A DNA stretch of 64,000 nt from Kingdonia uniflora (GCA_014058105.1 JACGCM010001129.1:2243001-2307000); one strand, 5' to 3'. Positions 46,001-57,967 are shown, counted from the first letter of the stretch. Notes: generated from the sequence alone by a model not told the origin. Numbers and translations: made by a program.

Positions 46001-46650
46001 CATAGACATAGTGAGAGATAAAAGCTAGTTTTACCTTTGCCTTATCTTATGTCTGGTATAGTTCTTTGATTGAAAACTAGTATTACCTTCATTTTAATTG
46101 TAGAGTATATATAGAGTTCAATCAAAGCTAGTTTTACCTTTGCTTTAACCGGTATAATTGTTGCAGCCATATTAAGAGATAAAAGCTAGTTTTACCTTTG
46201 CGTTATCTTATGTCTGGTAGAGTTCTTTGATTAAAAACTAGTATTACCTTCATATTAATCGCAGAGTATGAATAAAGTTTGATCAAAGCTAGTTTTACCT
46301 TTGCTTTAATCAGTTTAATTGTTGCAGCCATATTGAGAGATGAAAGCTAGCTTTACCTTAACTTTATCTTATGTCTAGTAGAGTTCTTTGATTGAAAACT
46401 AGTATTACCTTCATTTTAATTGCAAAGTATGTATAGAGTTCAATCAAAGCTAATTTTACCTTTACTTTAACAGGTATAATTGTCACAGCCATATTGAGAG
46501 ATGAAAGTTAGTTTTACTTTTGCTTTATCATATGTCTGGAAGAGTTCTTTGATTGAAAACTAGTATTACCTTCCTTTTAATCGCAGAGTATGTATAGAGT
46601 TCGATCAAAGCTAGTTTTATCTTTGTTTTCACTGGAATAGAGGTCAATTG
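46001..46650. repeat. Tandem array of 161-bp units, element D
   Basis: Units begin near 46001, 46163, 46324 and 46485 (periods 162, 161, 161). Each unit contains three related ~53-bp blocks: AAAGCTAGTTTTACCTTTG, AAAACTAGTATTACCTTC and again AAAGCTAGTTTTACCTTTG, at 46021, 46073, 46124 and next unit 46182. It is thus a higher-order repeat, clearer here than in A or B. Confidence 0.88.
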
Positions 46651-46822
46651 AAAGCCAGTATTACCTTTGCTTTAATTTATGTATTGTCTACATAAGAAGA
46701 GAGTTGTGTGGGAAAAAACTTGAAAGTTTTCATTGAATAGAATAGAATGTACATTGTATGGAGATGAAAATCTTACTTGTCGAATGGAAAGAACGAGAAT
46801 TTGAAGTGGAATAGTTAGGGAC

Positions 46823-48000
46823 TTAACGATAGTACTATTTCAGTTGCCTAGTATTCTAAGGATTTGAAATATGAACTCCTTCATCCGTCATGAGATAATA
46901 TGATCCCAGGCCAGTGAGACCAGTGATTAGGAATGAACCCTCCCAATTACCTGTGACTTTCCTAGCATGTGCCTCTTTTATGTGTTGAGGGGTTTCTCTG
47001 AGGACGAGATCGCTGATTTGGAAAGTACGGCTTCGAACTATCCTATTATACGAACTAGCCAGCATATGGTGATATCGACCTAGGTTGGCAATGGCATGTT
47101 CCTTAGTTTCATCAATCCAATTGACATTGTAGGACAATTCGAACTCATTTTCTTCATCAGTTAGCTTTCGATCTCTGATTGGATGATGATATTCTGTTGG
47201 GATGACGGCTTCAGTACTATAGGCGTGGAGGAATAAGGTATAGTCGGCTGATTATCGTGGAGTTGTGCAGTATGCCCATAAGACATGAGGAAGCTCTCGT
47301 ACCCAGTTTCCTTTCTTCTGTGAGTAAAGCCTTTTCTTAAGTCCATCCACGATGGTTTTGTTGGTGATTTTGGCTTGGCCTTGCCTTAAGGGTAATAGGG
47401 ATTGGATGGTGAGTGGATGATGCTGTGTTTGTTGAAGAAAGCTATGACTTTTTCTCAAACGAACTGTGGCTTATTATTGATGCGAATTAGGTGGGGGCAT
47501 CCAAACCGAGTAATGATGTGTTCACAGATAAAAGAGATGACCTCTTCTTCTCTAGTTCGACAGAGTGGAATTGCTTCTACCCATTTTGTAAAATAATCTG
47601 TAGCTACGAGTAGGTATCAGCTGTTACCTAGAGAAATAGGAAATTTACCGACAAAATTGAGCGCCCATCTTTTGAATGGTTAGAATACTTTGCTTGCATG
47701 TAGTTCGTGTCTAGGGGTACGGATCATTTGTTCATGTTGTTGACATGTATCACATTTGCGTGAGTACTCTTCTGCATACTTGCGTATGGCTGGCCAGAAT
47801 ACTCCTTGTGTAATGGCTCTATTAGCTAGAGATCAACCTGCAGCATGGGGCCACAAGTCCCTTTATGTAAATCTCTGAGTATCCCATCTACTTTCTTTCT
47901 GGAGAGGCACTTGAGGTTAGGCCCCGTGAATGAACGGCAATAAAAAAAACCATTTTGATTTGTGTAGCGCTTTGAGTTTTTGATCATCTGTCAGCGTTCT
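46823..48000 (-). pseudogene. Integrase of element D (end of pol)
   Basis: C-terminal part 46856-47137 (WIDETKEHAIANLGRYHHML, ISDLVLRETPQH, WEGSFLITGLTGLGSYYLM); the last residues end at the TAA at 46823-46825. The core has [16 protein letters not shown]: Lys instead of the catalytic Glu (47369-47371). The zinc-binding and first-Asp segments are present but in shifted frames. Confidence 0.75.
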
Positions 48001-48643
48001 TTTGGATCTGCTGGAAGGGGTCCTTTATATTTATTATCCATCCCAAGGTAGGATGAAGGGCTTTTGCCAATCGTCATCCTCCTCTTTATCGCCCCCAGTG
48101 TTGATCGTGCATACAGAAATGTAATTAATGTTGGGGGCTGATATCACTTCGATCTGGAGATGTCTAGCTTCTGTACCCAAGGCCCCGGCTAGGTAAGCTA
48201 AGGAATCAGCATGTCTGTTTTTACCTCAAGGAAGATAATCGAGAGTTACTTTCACAAACTGGCTCATTCTATCTGTAATGAGGACTATATATTCGATCAT
48301 CTTACCATTCTTCTTATATTGCCAAGAGTAATGATAGATGATGAGTAGAGAATATGTATAGACTAGGAGCTCTGGGATCCTGAGCTCAAGTGCGAGGTCG
48401 AGTCCATAAATGAAGCCTCGTATTCGGTGACATTGTTGGAGGCTTCAAAATCCAAGCGGGTCAATTTCCTAATTCTGTCATTGGAAGGGGTAATCAATAC
48501 GATTCTTATTCCTGACCCTGTAGGTCCTGCTGAACCATATATAAGAAGTCACCACCCTTTCCTTGTAATTCATTCAGCTCGCTCGTCAAATGTTTGGATG
48601 GGTAGATCTTCTGTAATTTATTCTGCAAGGTCAGGATTGTACT
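48001..48643 (-). pseudogene. Second RNase H of element D, truncated by the E junction
   Basis: Aligned with A 10701-11330: LAYLAGALG and a linker to integrase, then SNNVTEYEASF and a decayed start. The similarity to A stops abruptly at about 48643 (in A at about 11330), where element E begins. Confidence 0.65.
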
Positions 48644-48689
48644 GCATTTACATCAGTTTAACAAGGTTGTGGCCGAGGTCTATTAAATG

Positions 48690-49830
48690 AGACTAACTGT
48701 ATTATGTTCTATGGGTTAGGTAGAGGCTCCTCTACTTTTTTTATTAGTTAATAGGATCCCTTATTGGTTTTGTCGTACACGACATGAGGTCCTTCCCAGG
48801 ACTCGGCTAGCTTGCCGACATTCTGAGGCTTCGAAGATGGTGTGACTCGTCGAAGTACTAAATCACCTATATTAAAACTGTGTGGTCGAACTCCTTTGTT
48901 GTATGACTTATGGAGAGAAAGGTGGTAACGGCTGAGGTTTGTTATGGCTCGGTCCCTGGTTTCGTCGATCCATAACATATTGCATCCAAGTTTGAACTCA
49001 TTAGTTCGTCGGGTAGGTCAGGATTGCGTGTTGGAACTTTGAACTGGGTAGGCAGCACAGCTTCGGTACCATAAGCCAAGAGGAAGGGAGTGCAACCCGT
49101 CGTATTTCTTAGTATCGTACGATAGGCCTACAGTACATGTTGTAATTCTTGAACCCACCGACCTTTCTTCTCATGGACACATTTCTTGAGATCATCGACT
49201 ATTGTTTTGTTGATTGCTTCGACCAGGTCATTCCCCTGAGGGTAATAAGGTGTGGAACGGGAGAGGATGATGTTGTACTTCTTAAGGAAATTGCAAACTT
49301 TTCTCCAAATGAACTGTGGACCGTTATCGCATCGAATCATGTGAGGAAAACCAAAATGTGTGATAATATTTTCCCATAAGAACTTGATGACTTCTTCTTC
49401 TTTGGTTCAACACAAAGGCACGGCTTCGACCCATTTAGTAAAGTAATCTGTGGCTACTAGGAGGTGTTCTCGTTTACCCGAAGCTTTGGGAAATGGCTCA
49501 TTAGATTAATCGTCTATCATTTAAAGGGCCAAGCGACTTGGCTGCAATGGAGTCTTGTAAAGGGATTCAGATGTCATGAGCGTGACGTTGGCATTTTTCG
49601 TAGTGCTTCACGTACTCTTCAGCTTGTTTCTTCATATTAGGCCAAAATAAACTTTATGTTACGGCTCGAAGAGCCATGGAATGACCAGCAATGTGAACAC
49701 CGCAGGTACATTTGTAGAGTTTAATGAGTATGGTATTAGCTTTGTTTTGGGAGATACATCAGAGGTGTACGCCATTCGGGGATTTACAGTGTAAACCGCC
49801 TTTGAGAATGGTGTATCTGCGGCAGTTTTC
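48690..49830 (-). pseudogene. Integrase of element E
   Basis: C-terminal frame 48748-48978 (MLWIDETRDRAITNLSRYHL, FNIGDLVLRRVTP, LAESWEGPHVVYDK). Core frame 49128-49340 (MIRCDNGPQFIWRKV with the second Asp, STPYYPQGNDLVEAINKTI with the catalytic Glu at 49218-49220). The zinc-binding and first-Asp parts are around 49400-49800 in broken frames. Confidence 0.78.
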
Positions 49831-49899
49831 TAGTAATGAACGTTTGGCTTTGGGACCTTCTGGGAGAGTAGAGCTGTGGAAATAAGTAAGAAATGGTAA

Positions 49900-50540
49900 A
49901 CGCCATTAATCTAGATCGAGACTCTTGCCCTCAGTATTGATGGCATGGACTTCCATCTGGTAGATACTTGGCGCTCGAGTACTTCGATATGAAGGGTTCG
50001 TGATTCAGACTGTCCTAACATGGCTGTTATGTAGGCGAGGGCGTTGGCATGTCTGTTTTTTCCTCGAGGGTAATGTGTAATAGAAGACTTTTCAGGAAAC
50101 GACCTATGCGCTAGCAAACAAGAGCAGCATACTCAGCCATACGACCGTTTGGTTGATTTACACTCGTGTATTGCCTCTGAACAAGTTGATAATCTGTAAA
50201 TACTGCTAGTTTGGGAATACCAAGTTTGAGGCAAAATCGAGGCCATGTATCAGGGTTTCATATTCTGCCTCGTTATTAGAAAATTTGAAATTTTAACTTG
50301 ACAGCTTTTTCGATTATGTCATTAGAGGGGGCAACTAAAACAATATCGATCCCCGAACCGTTAGGTCCAACTGATCCATCTATAAAGAGGTGCCAGCCCG
50401 TTTTAGGGTTCCAAGGGTTATTCTGTTCGGGATATTCTTCTGGTAGATCATCTTCGTGTTCCTCCCAATCGATGTCTTCAACCGGGAAGTCGGCTAAGAA
50501 ATTGGCGACAGCTTGGCCTTTTTGAGATATTTGCTTCTCA
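49900..50540 (-). pseudogene. Second (archaeal-type) RNase H of element E
   Basis: Read on the minus strand: GWHLFIDGSVGPNGSGIDIVL with the first Asp intact, then EAEYETLIHGLDF, and HYPRGKNRHANALAYITAML at the end (frame 49911-50117). The Asp in HAD is Asn. Frameshifts in the middle. Confidence 0.72.
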
Positions 50541-50867
50541 AAAGTGATGTCGTGTTCACTAGATTAACAGACCATTGTTGTACCTGTCAGGATTTATCTT
50601 TCTTGCTGAGGATTTCTCGAAAAGGGTAGCTGGTGATAACGCATATAAGGTGAGCTTGAAATTATGGTTTGAGCTTTCGAGCAGTGTAAACGAGGGTGAA
50701 GAGCAATCGCTTGAGCTTTGTATATCGAGTTTCAGCAGGTGTCAGAGTTTTGCTGATAAAGTACACGGGTTTCTCGATGCTGGATTCGCGTCGAATAAGG
50801 ACTGAACTGATAAAAGTATCTGTAACTGCCAGGTATAAAGAAAACATCTCACCTTCGATAGTGGTGC
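50541..50867 (-). pseudogene. RNase H of element E, main part (cut by F)
   Basis: STTIEGEMFSLYLAVTDTFISSVLIRRE and KPVYFISKTLTPAETRYTKLKR, LLFTLVYTARKLKP. The preceding residues (LKTYLGRPPIINTP) lie on the other side of F at 57841-57960, so the reading is continuous if F is removed. Confidence 0.78.
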
Positions 50868-51975
50868 TGATAGACACGTAATATTTACGTGAACAACTCC
50901 TAAATTTATATCTACCTAGTTATTTATTAAATAAATGTGACACTAATAGTGTTTTTGTTTGTATTTACAGAAATCGGTCACATGATAAACAAGTCGTACA
51001 ATTTTTCGGTGTTTAACGAAGAACAAGGGTGATACACTCCAACAATGATTCTCATTTGAAGTTGTCAACCAAAGGCCCATGCATGGAAGCCCATTGAAGA
51101 AAATTGGATATATATATTATTCTCATGAGTTGTAATGCATGATTTTAGGCATTGTTTAGGAGATTTTATATTAATGGTGATTTTTAGTAATTTTTTCTAT
51201 AATCTATAAATAGGAGGGGAATCCTACCCATGAGAGATCATCTTGGAGAGTGTAAATCAAAGTTCATAGCAATAAAACTTATTCTTTCTCTTTTTCTTGT
51301 ATTTTACTTTATTTGTAGTAATAGTAGTATGACAATGATCAAAGGGATGAGTAGCTAATCTTCTTAGACAAGGCTAGAGGAAGCTCCACCCAATATAGCC
51401 TTAGTGTAGATTGTATAGCTTAGTTAGAGTAATTACTTTCTCTTTATCCCGAAATATTGCATATTTTTATTCTTTTATCCTAGGCTTGACCATAGCTAGG
51501 ATTAGGAGGAATAAAGAATATAAGTAACCATCTTGTTTGACCACTACAAGATAGGTTAGGAACATGGAGAAAATAACATAATCCATGCTTATCAACTGGA
51601 CCATGGTTGAATAAATTAGTTTATGGGTAGCTCCTAATTACTAAATTTCTTGTATCTTTTGATGTATTGCATATGCCCGACCAAGGATATGCGATACGGG
51701 AACTCGTAATTTACTATAATTATTTATGCTATCTAACGCTTATAAAGGGTGGAGTGGAATCGATGCCTTGGTTTCCACTCCAATTTATCTTATAATTTGT
51801 TTCGTTCTTCTTTTTATTTCAAAACCTACACATACTCGTTATTATTGGATAAAACTAGTAGCTCGAAGTATAATTCGTACCATAAGTCTCTTGGGATACG
51901 ATCTCGCTTTCCTTTGTACTCAACGATACTCCGTGCGCTTGCGGGTCTTTTAAGACGCCGGTTTATAATCGATCA
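50868..51975 (+). repeat. 5' LTR of element F
   Basis: 1,108 bp, TGATAGACACG to CGATCA. A palindrome CACGTAATATTTACGTG lies at 50875-50891 and a TATA box CTATAAATAGG at 51204-51214. Confidence 0.92.
51204..51214 (+). promoter_or_regulatory. TATA box in the 5' LTR of element F
   Basis: CTATAAATAGG, followed by a GA-rich stretch. The copy in the right LTR is at 57070-57081. Confidence 0.7.
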
Positions 51976-51981
51976 AGTTTT

Positions 51982-51999
51982 TGGCGCCGTTGCCGGGGA
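51982..51999 (+). other. Primer-binding site of element F
   Basis: TGGCGCCGTTGCCGGGGA, six bases after the LTR end. Confidence 0.85.
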
Positions 52000-53476
52000 C
52001 TAAAGTGCGTTTAATTGAGATGCTATTTTAAGCCAATTTTTTCTTCTTTTATGTTATTTTTATTTTTTTTATAGTAAGTTGTATTATAGTGACCGGTAAT
52101 ATCATATAGTATTTCTATTATTATCATTTCTCTAGTTTAGTTTTTAAAAAAAAAAAAAATAAAATAAAAAATCGAGTTTTTGGCGCTACAGTAGCTTTGA
52201 AGTCTGTCCCTGAATGTTTCACCATTTTTGATCTTCTATACTTCATAGTTGGGGAAAACGTTTGCTACAAAAGTTTTAGATAATTCAAAACCCTTAGGGA
52301 ATTGCTATAGATCATATTTTTCTGTCTTGTCGTTTGTGAGTTACAGCGCTTTGAAAAAACAGTACAAAAACAGCCTCCCTTAAGGACGCCGCTGTACATT
52401 CAGTATCTGTTTTGAGCATTAGGGTTGCTAAATTATAGAAAACTTCCTTCCTGAAGATTTTTTCTTTCTGAATTATCTTTCCAAATTGATATTATTGAAC
52501 ACTCTCTCTCAACCGAGTTGAAAGATATGTGCATTTAAAAATCAGGACATCATAGACTACAATAAACTTGGAAATTGAATTAATATTATTGTCACAAGTT
52601 CACTAATCTTTTTTCTCTTATTTTGCAGGATAGTCACAAAGTTGGAAACGAGACAGACAATACGTAAAGCTGAAAGCATCATCAAATCCATCCTTCTTGT
52701 GCCCCCAAGTGAAGGGGCGCTTCCTTCTTTCGCCCCCTAAGTGAAGGGGAGGCCACAGCTACGCCGGGAAACACTTCCCGTAGGTTGGTACTTCCCAAAA
52801 CTTGACATCTAGAAGGGGTTCATATCTGCTCCGCCCCGGCACTAGGATCATAAAGTCGTGTGTGGACTGTGCAAATACACGCTGCTCTAATAAAAAAATT
52901 GTTGTGGTTGGATTGACTTATTGCTGTGTTTAATATTATTTTTCATTCCAACATTAGTAAAGGTAAAAACTATTAGAGACTTGCAGGATTTCATCGCCAA
53001 AAAAGCTCTCCAACAAGTGGGACCACCCATTAGGGATACGAAGAAATTCGTATCACACAAAAGATGAACGTCCCGGACCTCAAAATAACTGTTAATAAAA
53101 AAGAGTAGTAAGATTCACGCGGGATTTCATCACATAACGGATAGGAGTACCAGACTGGGGTACAATCACGGGTACATAGGATACGGCTCTAGCCTAGCGC
53201 CACAAAATACTGGTTGTAGGTTTGCGACGTCACCATTCCGAGTGTTGACATACGATAAGGTGACTCGCTCGGGGGTGAGGACTGAACATCTACTTTAAGC
53301 TGGTACTAGCATAGTAACGCAGGGGAGTATAGGATCCAAAACTTTTTGCCATCCTACCCATTTTGAACATAGAAGAATATAGGGGAGACCTAATTATTAC
53401 ATCTAAAAAATGTTGATGTGCTAGAGTTTAGGCTTGATTGGTTATTTATTGCATTGGGTGTTGCTTTTATTTTAAA
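52000..53476 (+). other. Element F untranslated leader with GC-rich hairpins
   Basis: No ORF. It holds an A-rich run (52146-52170) and, at about 52700-52800, a GC-rich island in an otherwise AT-rich leader. The island has two copies of CCCCCAAGTGAAGGGG-like sequence (52701-52718 and 52731-52749), each able to fold by CCCC/GGGG pairing, and CGGGAA-ACAC-TTCCCG. Position and structure would suit a packaging or dimerisation signal, as an inference. Confidence 0.5.
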
Positions 53477-55009
53477 ATGTCATACATGCAAGAACATTGG
53501 AATCCATACAGCTCACAATTCGACATCCCGCAACAACCTCATAATCATTTTCAATCATGGGATCACCAAAAATCTCAATACATGGAACATTTCCAATCTC
53601 ATTCATATATGCAGGCCCATCAGTCCGTTCAGTCATTCAATCAGTTCTCACCCGCTCCACCCAAACCATCTTTGGAAGATACCCTTGCTCTCTTCAAGCA
53701 ACAATAAATCGAAAGTCAAAAACAAGTATTGCAATTTTACCAACAAATGATGCAATTCCAACAACAGACATTGGTGAATCAAACTTCTACGACCCAATCT
53801 ATTTCTAGATTAGAGACTCAGATAACTCAGTTGTCAACTACGTGGAGTGAAATAGAGTATGAAAAACATCTAAACAATGAAGAAGAACAATCCAAAGTTA
53901 AATCCCCTTGTGATTTAGAAATGGATAAATTCAAGCGTAATCAAGGAATGTTTTCTCCGTGGGGTGAATGGATACCATATTGTGTGACAGATTTAGAAGA
54001 TGAATATTTTAAGGTCGACGATCCTATGTCACAAGAAGATCTTGAAGAAGCCCTCCAAATTCAACCATCGATGTTACCATCCATCATTTCATTTGTTAAC
54101 CCAATAAATTGTTTCGAGGAAACTATGACTGAGACTAAATATTTTTCCCTCTCCTCTAATGATTTTTTTGACGATGATGATGGCGAGATAAAATATGAAT
54201 ATATGGAATCACCATCTCATTATATGATAATTTGCGAGGAATTTGTAGATAATGATATTTGTACTAAAGTCAAGAAATTAGAAATTGTTAAACCTGTTGC
54301 AGATGTTATCAACTTGTCATTTCCTTCTCAGTCACCTTATGAGTCACCTCAGCCTTGCCTTGAGCCGCGTCTACCTGACACAAATTACAATGCTGGAAAC
54401 CAGTGGGTGGACGACCCTTCTTTACAGGATATACCACTATTATTAGGGGCTGATTCTGTTTTGGTTACTCATTCAACAACCGTACCTATACCTATGCCTA
54501 AATCTCCATTTCACGAGCCTAATGGGGGTACCATGACCATAAATGATTTTGAGGACTTGTACGGAGATAATTCTTGTTGTATTTCTATTAATAAATGTTT
54601 AAATTATTTTGAGGACTCGAATGATCCTGAAATTCGTGAAATGGTGTAATCATTAGCATCTAAAAATATGTTTCAACTTGGCCATGTCCCTAAGCCAATG
54701 AATATCCACGTCAATGGTCAGGATGAGTCCCTTGAGATAAGTTATGATTTTAGGCACATAAATTTTAAATGTTTATTAGAGTCAATTGTTCCCCGATCCC
54801 CACATCCACAAATATGTTATATAGTTTTTCATATACTAAAAGAAAACATCTTTTTGAAAAATTATAATTTTGGGGATGCCTCACGGACTTGCTTTGTCAG
54901 AACCACCTATCACATTTTTTGGAATATCAACAATAACATGGGGTTTTTGAAAATTTTCAAAGAAAATATCTTTCCAGGAAAATCGAGTTTTGAATCTAGT
55001 ACATTTTAG
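53477..55009 (+). pseudogene. Long ORF of element F (gag-related start, unknown remainder)
   Basis: 511 codons in one frame from ATG at 53477 (MSYMQEHWNPYSSQF) with only two stops, TAA at 53705-53707 and TAA at 54647-54649. An earlier in-frame ATG exists at 53438. The Gln-rich segment followed by TQSISRLETQITQLSTTWSE resembles the C-terminal part of Athila gag (SIRNLExQxGQL pattern). The remainder is acidic (FFDDDDGEIKYEY, EDLYGD) and matches no pol domain I know. The last part contains FHILKENIFLK and LKIFKENIFPGK, a repeated LKENIFPG-like motif that recurs in other frames to 55325. No signal peptide or membrane segment is seen, so it is not envelope-like. Confidence 0.55.
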
Positions 55010-56734
55010 GGGATGAATACTTGTATACCAATCTTCTTATTTACTGCAACATGTAGTAATCATATGATTGTATTGAAAATTCTAAAGGAAAATATGTTCC
55101 CTGGGTATGTATTTGCTTTATCTTGGAGAAAATAGTTTTTCTTGATTTGTTTAAAATTTTCAACTTGGAATCATCAAATAATAGGCAAAGCTATTAGAAA
55201 AAATCTTTTTCATAGAGAATCAGCTTTAAACTCTCTCTGGTTCTTACATAATATATCTACCCAATTAAGGACTAATATTAAGGATCACCATTTATGTGTT
55301 ATCTGGTTTTTGAAAGAGAATTTGCAACCAGGATAATACATCACCTTTTCAACTTTGTACCCTTCCAGTCATATTGAAAATTTTAAGTTTGGGGGTATAT
55401 TCGTCTGGCTGAAGACAGTAAACTTAGCGTTTAATGGGAGACAACCCATGACACATTCAAGTGAGAAATTTCAGTTTTTATTCTTCTATTTTTTTATGCT
55501 CTCAAACATTAGGGGCAATGTTTCATTTAAGTTTGGGGGTAGGAAACCATTTATTTAAATATTTTTTGAAGAAAAGTGAAATAATGGCACTTTGGCAATG
55601 CATGATATATTTTTGACGAATTTCCAAACACTTAAATTGATTTTACCTTTACATAAATATTATGGAAAAACCTAAATTTTGAAATTGTACCAAGTATACA
55701 ATAAAATATTTTAGAATATCTTAAGCTTGATGTACTATCTTTTTATTATCGACTAATTCAAGTTAAACTTGGCATATTTTGAAAATGTGCACTTCATTGT
55801 AGTTTTGCAATTAATACCTTCAATAGATTTTTGCTCAGTATAAGAGAAATTTAGCATTTATGTTAGGAATAGTTTACTACAAGGGACACAACTGCCTAAG
55901 AATAAGTTTATTCCTAAGAAAAAATAATAAATAAGCCAAATATGCTCTAAAAACATTCACGCTGCAAGGCTACTCGTATGATTAAGAATTAAAAGAGGAA
56001 AAATTATCACCAATCTCGAGTTTGACCATAAACTATCTGAAAGGAGCACAAGAAAATATTACTTGTGAGAATCCTGAGTCTAGGTCATGATGGGGCACCA
56101 CACCCTGGCAACCTTAGCCAACTGGCGGGGATTGTCGACAGAAAAATCCTTGTTACGGAGGCCTCACTAAGAAACAAAGTAGTCAAAAGAAAAGACTTAC
56201 AAAAGAAAAGAAAAATTCTAGGAAGACGAATTGATTAAGGCACTTGTCGAACTGACCGTCGAATTTATTCCAGTGAGAACTAGACTACCAAAAACTGAGT
56301 AAATTATTCTAGAAAATGTATTAGGCGATAAAACTATTTTCATTGTACACTCAAATATAGCTAAAGCAAAATACTTGAATCTCTTTCTAATTTTAAGGTA
56401 GTACATCTAGTTTCGGATAAGCTTAAAATATTTTTTGATATACTTGGGAGAATAACAAGTTTAAGGATTTTTTCATTGGTATACTTTTGTCACAACTAAG
56501 TAAGGTTAAGTTCACAGGAAATGAATCATGTGTATTCTAGAATTATTTAAAATGTAATTATTGACTTTAGTGGGTATAGTCATTGTAAACCCTCACGAGA
56601 CAATACTCGTCCATCAGGCTAAACCTGGGGGTTTAACGGCTTATTACATATGCTAAATGCAACTGCGTGACAGGCGAAAATGGTTTTTGTTTACTTTTCC
56701 ACGAGGACTAGCAAAATATAAGTTTGAGGGTATT
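55010..56734 (+). other. Element F 3' non-coding region with repeated polypurine-like motifs
   Basis: No convincing ORF. AAGTTTGGGGGTA occurs at about 55384 and 55530, and AAGTTTGAGGGTA directly before the right LTR. TGGGAGACAACCCA at about 55435 is a motif I associate with the 3' part of Athila-like elements. A short AAACC-TGGG-GGTTT hairpin lies at about 56625-56638. Confidence 0.5.
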
Positions 56735-57840
56735 TAATAGACACGTAATATTTACGTGAACAACTTCTAAATTTATATCTACCTAGTCATTTATTAAATA
56801 AATGCGACACTAATAGTGTTTTTATTTGTATTTACAGAAATCGGTAACATGATAAACAAGTCGTACAATTTTCCAGTTTTTAACGAAGAGCAAGGGTGAT
56901 ACACTCCAACAATGATTCTCATTTGAAGTTGTCAACCAAAGGCTCATGCATGGAATCCCATTGAAGAGAATTAGATATATATATTATTCTCATGAGTTGT
57001 AATGCATGATTTTAGGCATTATTTAGGGGATTTTATATTAATGGTGATTTTTAGTAACCTTTCCTATACTCTATAAATAGGAAGGGAATCCTACCCATGA
57101 GAGATCATCTTGGAGAGTGTAAATCAAAGTTCATAGCAATAAAGCTTATTTTTTTTTTTTTTTGTCATTTACTTTTTATGTAGTAATAGTAGTATGACAA
57201 TGATCAAAGGGATGAGTAGCTAATCATCTTAGCCAAGGCTAGAGGAAGCTCCACCCAATGTAGCATTAGTGTAGATTGTGTAGCTTAGTTAGTGTAATTA
57301 CTTTCTCTTTATCCCAGAATATTGCATATTTGTATTCCTTCATCCTAGGCTTGACCATAGCTAGGATTAGGAGGAATAAGGAATGTAAGTAACCATCTTG
57401 TTTGACCATAACAAGATAGGTTAGGAACATGGAGAAGAGAACATAATCCATGCTTATCAGCCGGACCATGGTTGAATAAGTTGGTTTATGGGTAGCTCCC
57501 AATTTCTAAATCTCTTGTATCTTTTAATGTATTGCATATGCCCGACCAAGGATATGCGATACAGGAAATCGTAATTTACTTTAATTATTTATGTTATCTA
57601 ACGGTTATAAAGGGTAGAGTGGAATCGATGCCTTGGTTTATACTCTAATTTATCTTGTAATTTGTTTCGTTCTTCTTTATATTTCAAAACCTGTACAAAC
57701 TCGTTGTTAATGGATAAAACTAGTAGCTCGAAGTATAATTCGCACCATAAGTCTCTTGGGATACGACCTCACTTTCCTTTGTACTCAACGGTACACCGTG
57801 TGCTTGCGGGTCTTTTAAGATGTCGGTTTATAATCGATCA
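56735..57840 (+). repeat. 3' LTR of element F
   Basis: 1,106 bp, TAATAGACACG (TG mutated to TA) to CGATCA; the palindrome is at 56742-56758. Confidence 0.92.
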
Positions 57841-57964
57841 GGTGTTGATGATGGGTGGTCGACCAAGATATGTTTTGAGTTCGAGGAAGGCCTATTCACA
57901 ATCGGGTATCCAATTGATTTTGGGGTTGTTCTTCTTTTTGGCCATAAGGGGTAGTGAAATGAAG
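57841..57964 (-). pseudogene. Start of RNase H of element E, right of F
   Basis: Read leftwards on the minus strand: INWIPDCE, a stop, AFLELKTYLGRPPIINT, the usual RT to RNase H junction (WTPEC...AFxxLKxYL). RT itself is absent; protease sequence follows immediately at 57968. Confidence 0.65.
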
Positions 57965-57967
57965 TAT

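Larger units (their letters stand above)
50868..57840 (+). mobile_element. Element F: Athila-like non-autonomous LTR retrotransposon
   Basis: 6,973 bp, plus strand. LTRs 50868-51975 and 56735-57840; flanks GGTGC (50863-50867) and GGTGT (57841-57845). The primer-binding site at 51982-51999 (TGGCGCCGTTGCCGGGGA) is the typical Athila-group site, complementary to tRNA-Asp. The polypurine tract is at 56719-56730. The 4.76-kb interior has one decayed ORF and no protease, RT, RNase H or integrase, so movement would need proteins from another element. The two LTRs are the most alike in the window, suggesting the most recent insertion. Confidence 0.9.

Noticed and set aside
48644..49000. Left LTR of element E
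   Set aside because: Nothing here aligns with 60181-60920; integrase sequence passes almost directly into element D.
53477..55009. Envelope-like protein in F
   Set aside because: No signal peptide or membrane segment; the start is Gln-rich and gag-like.
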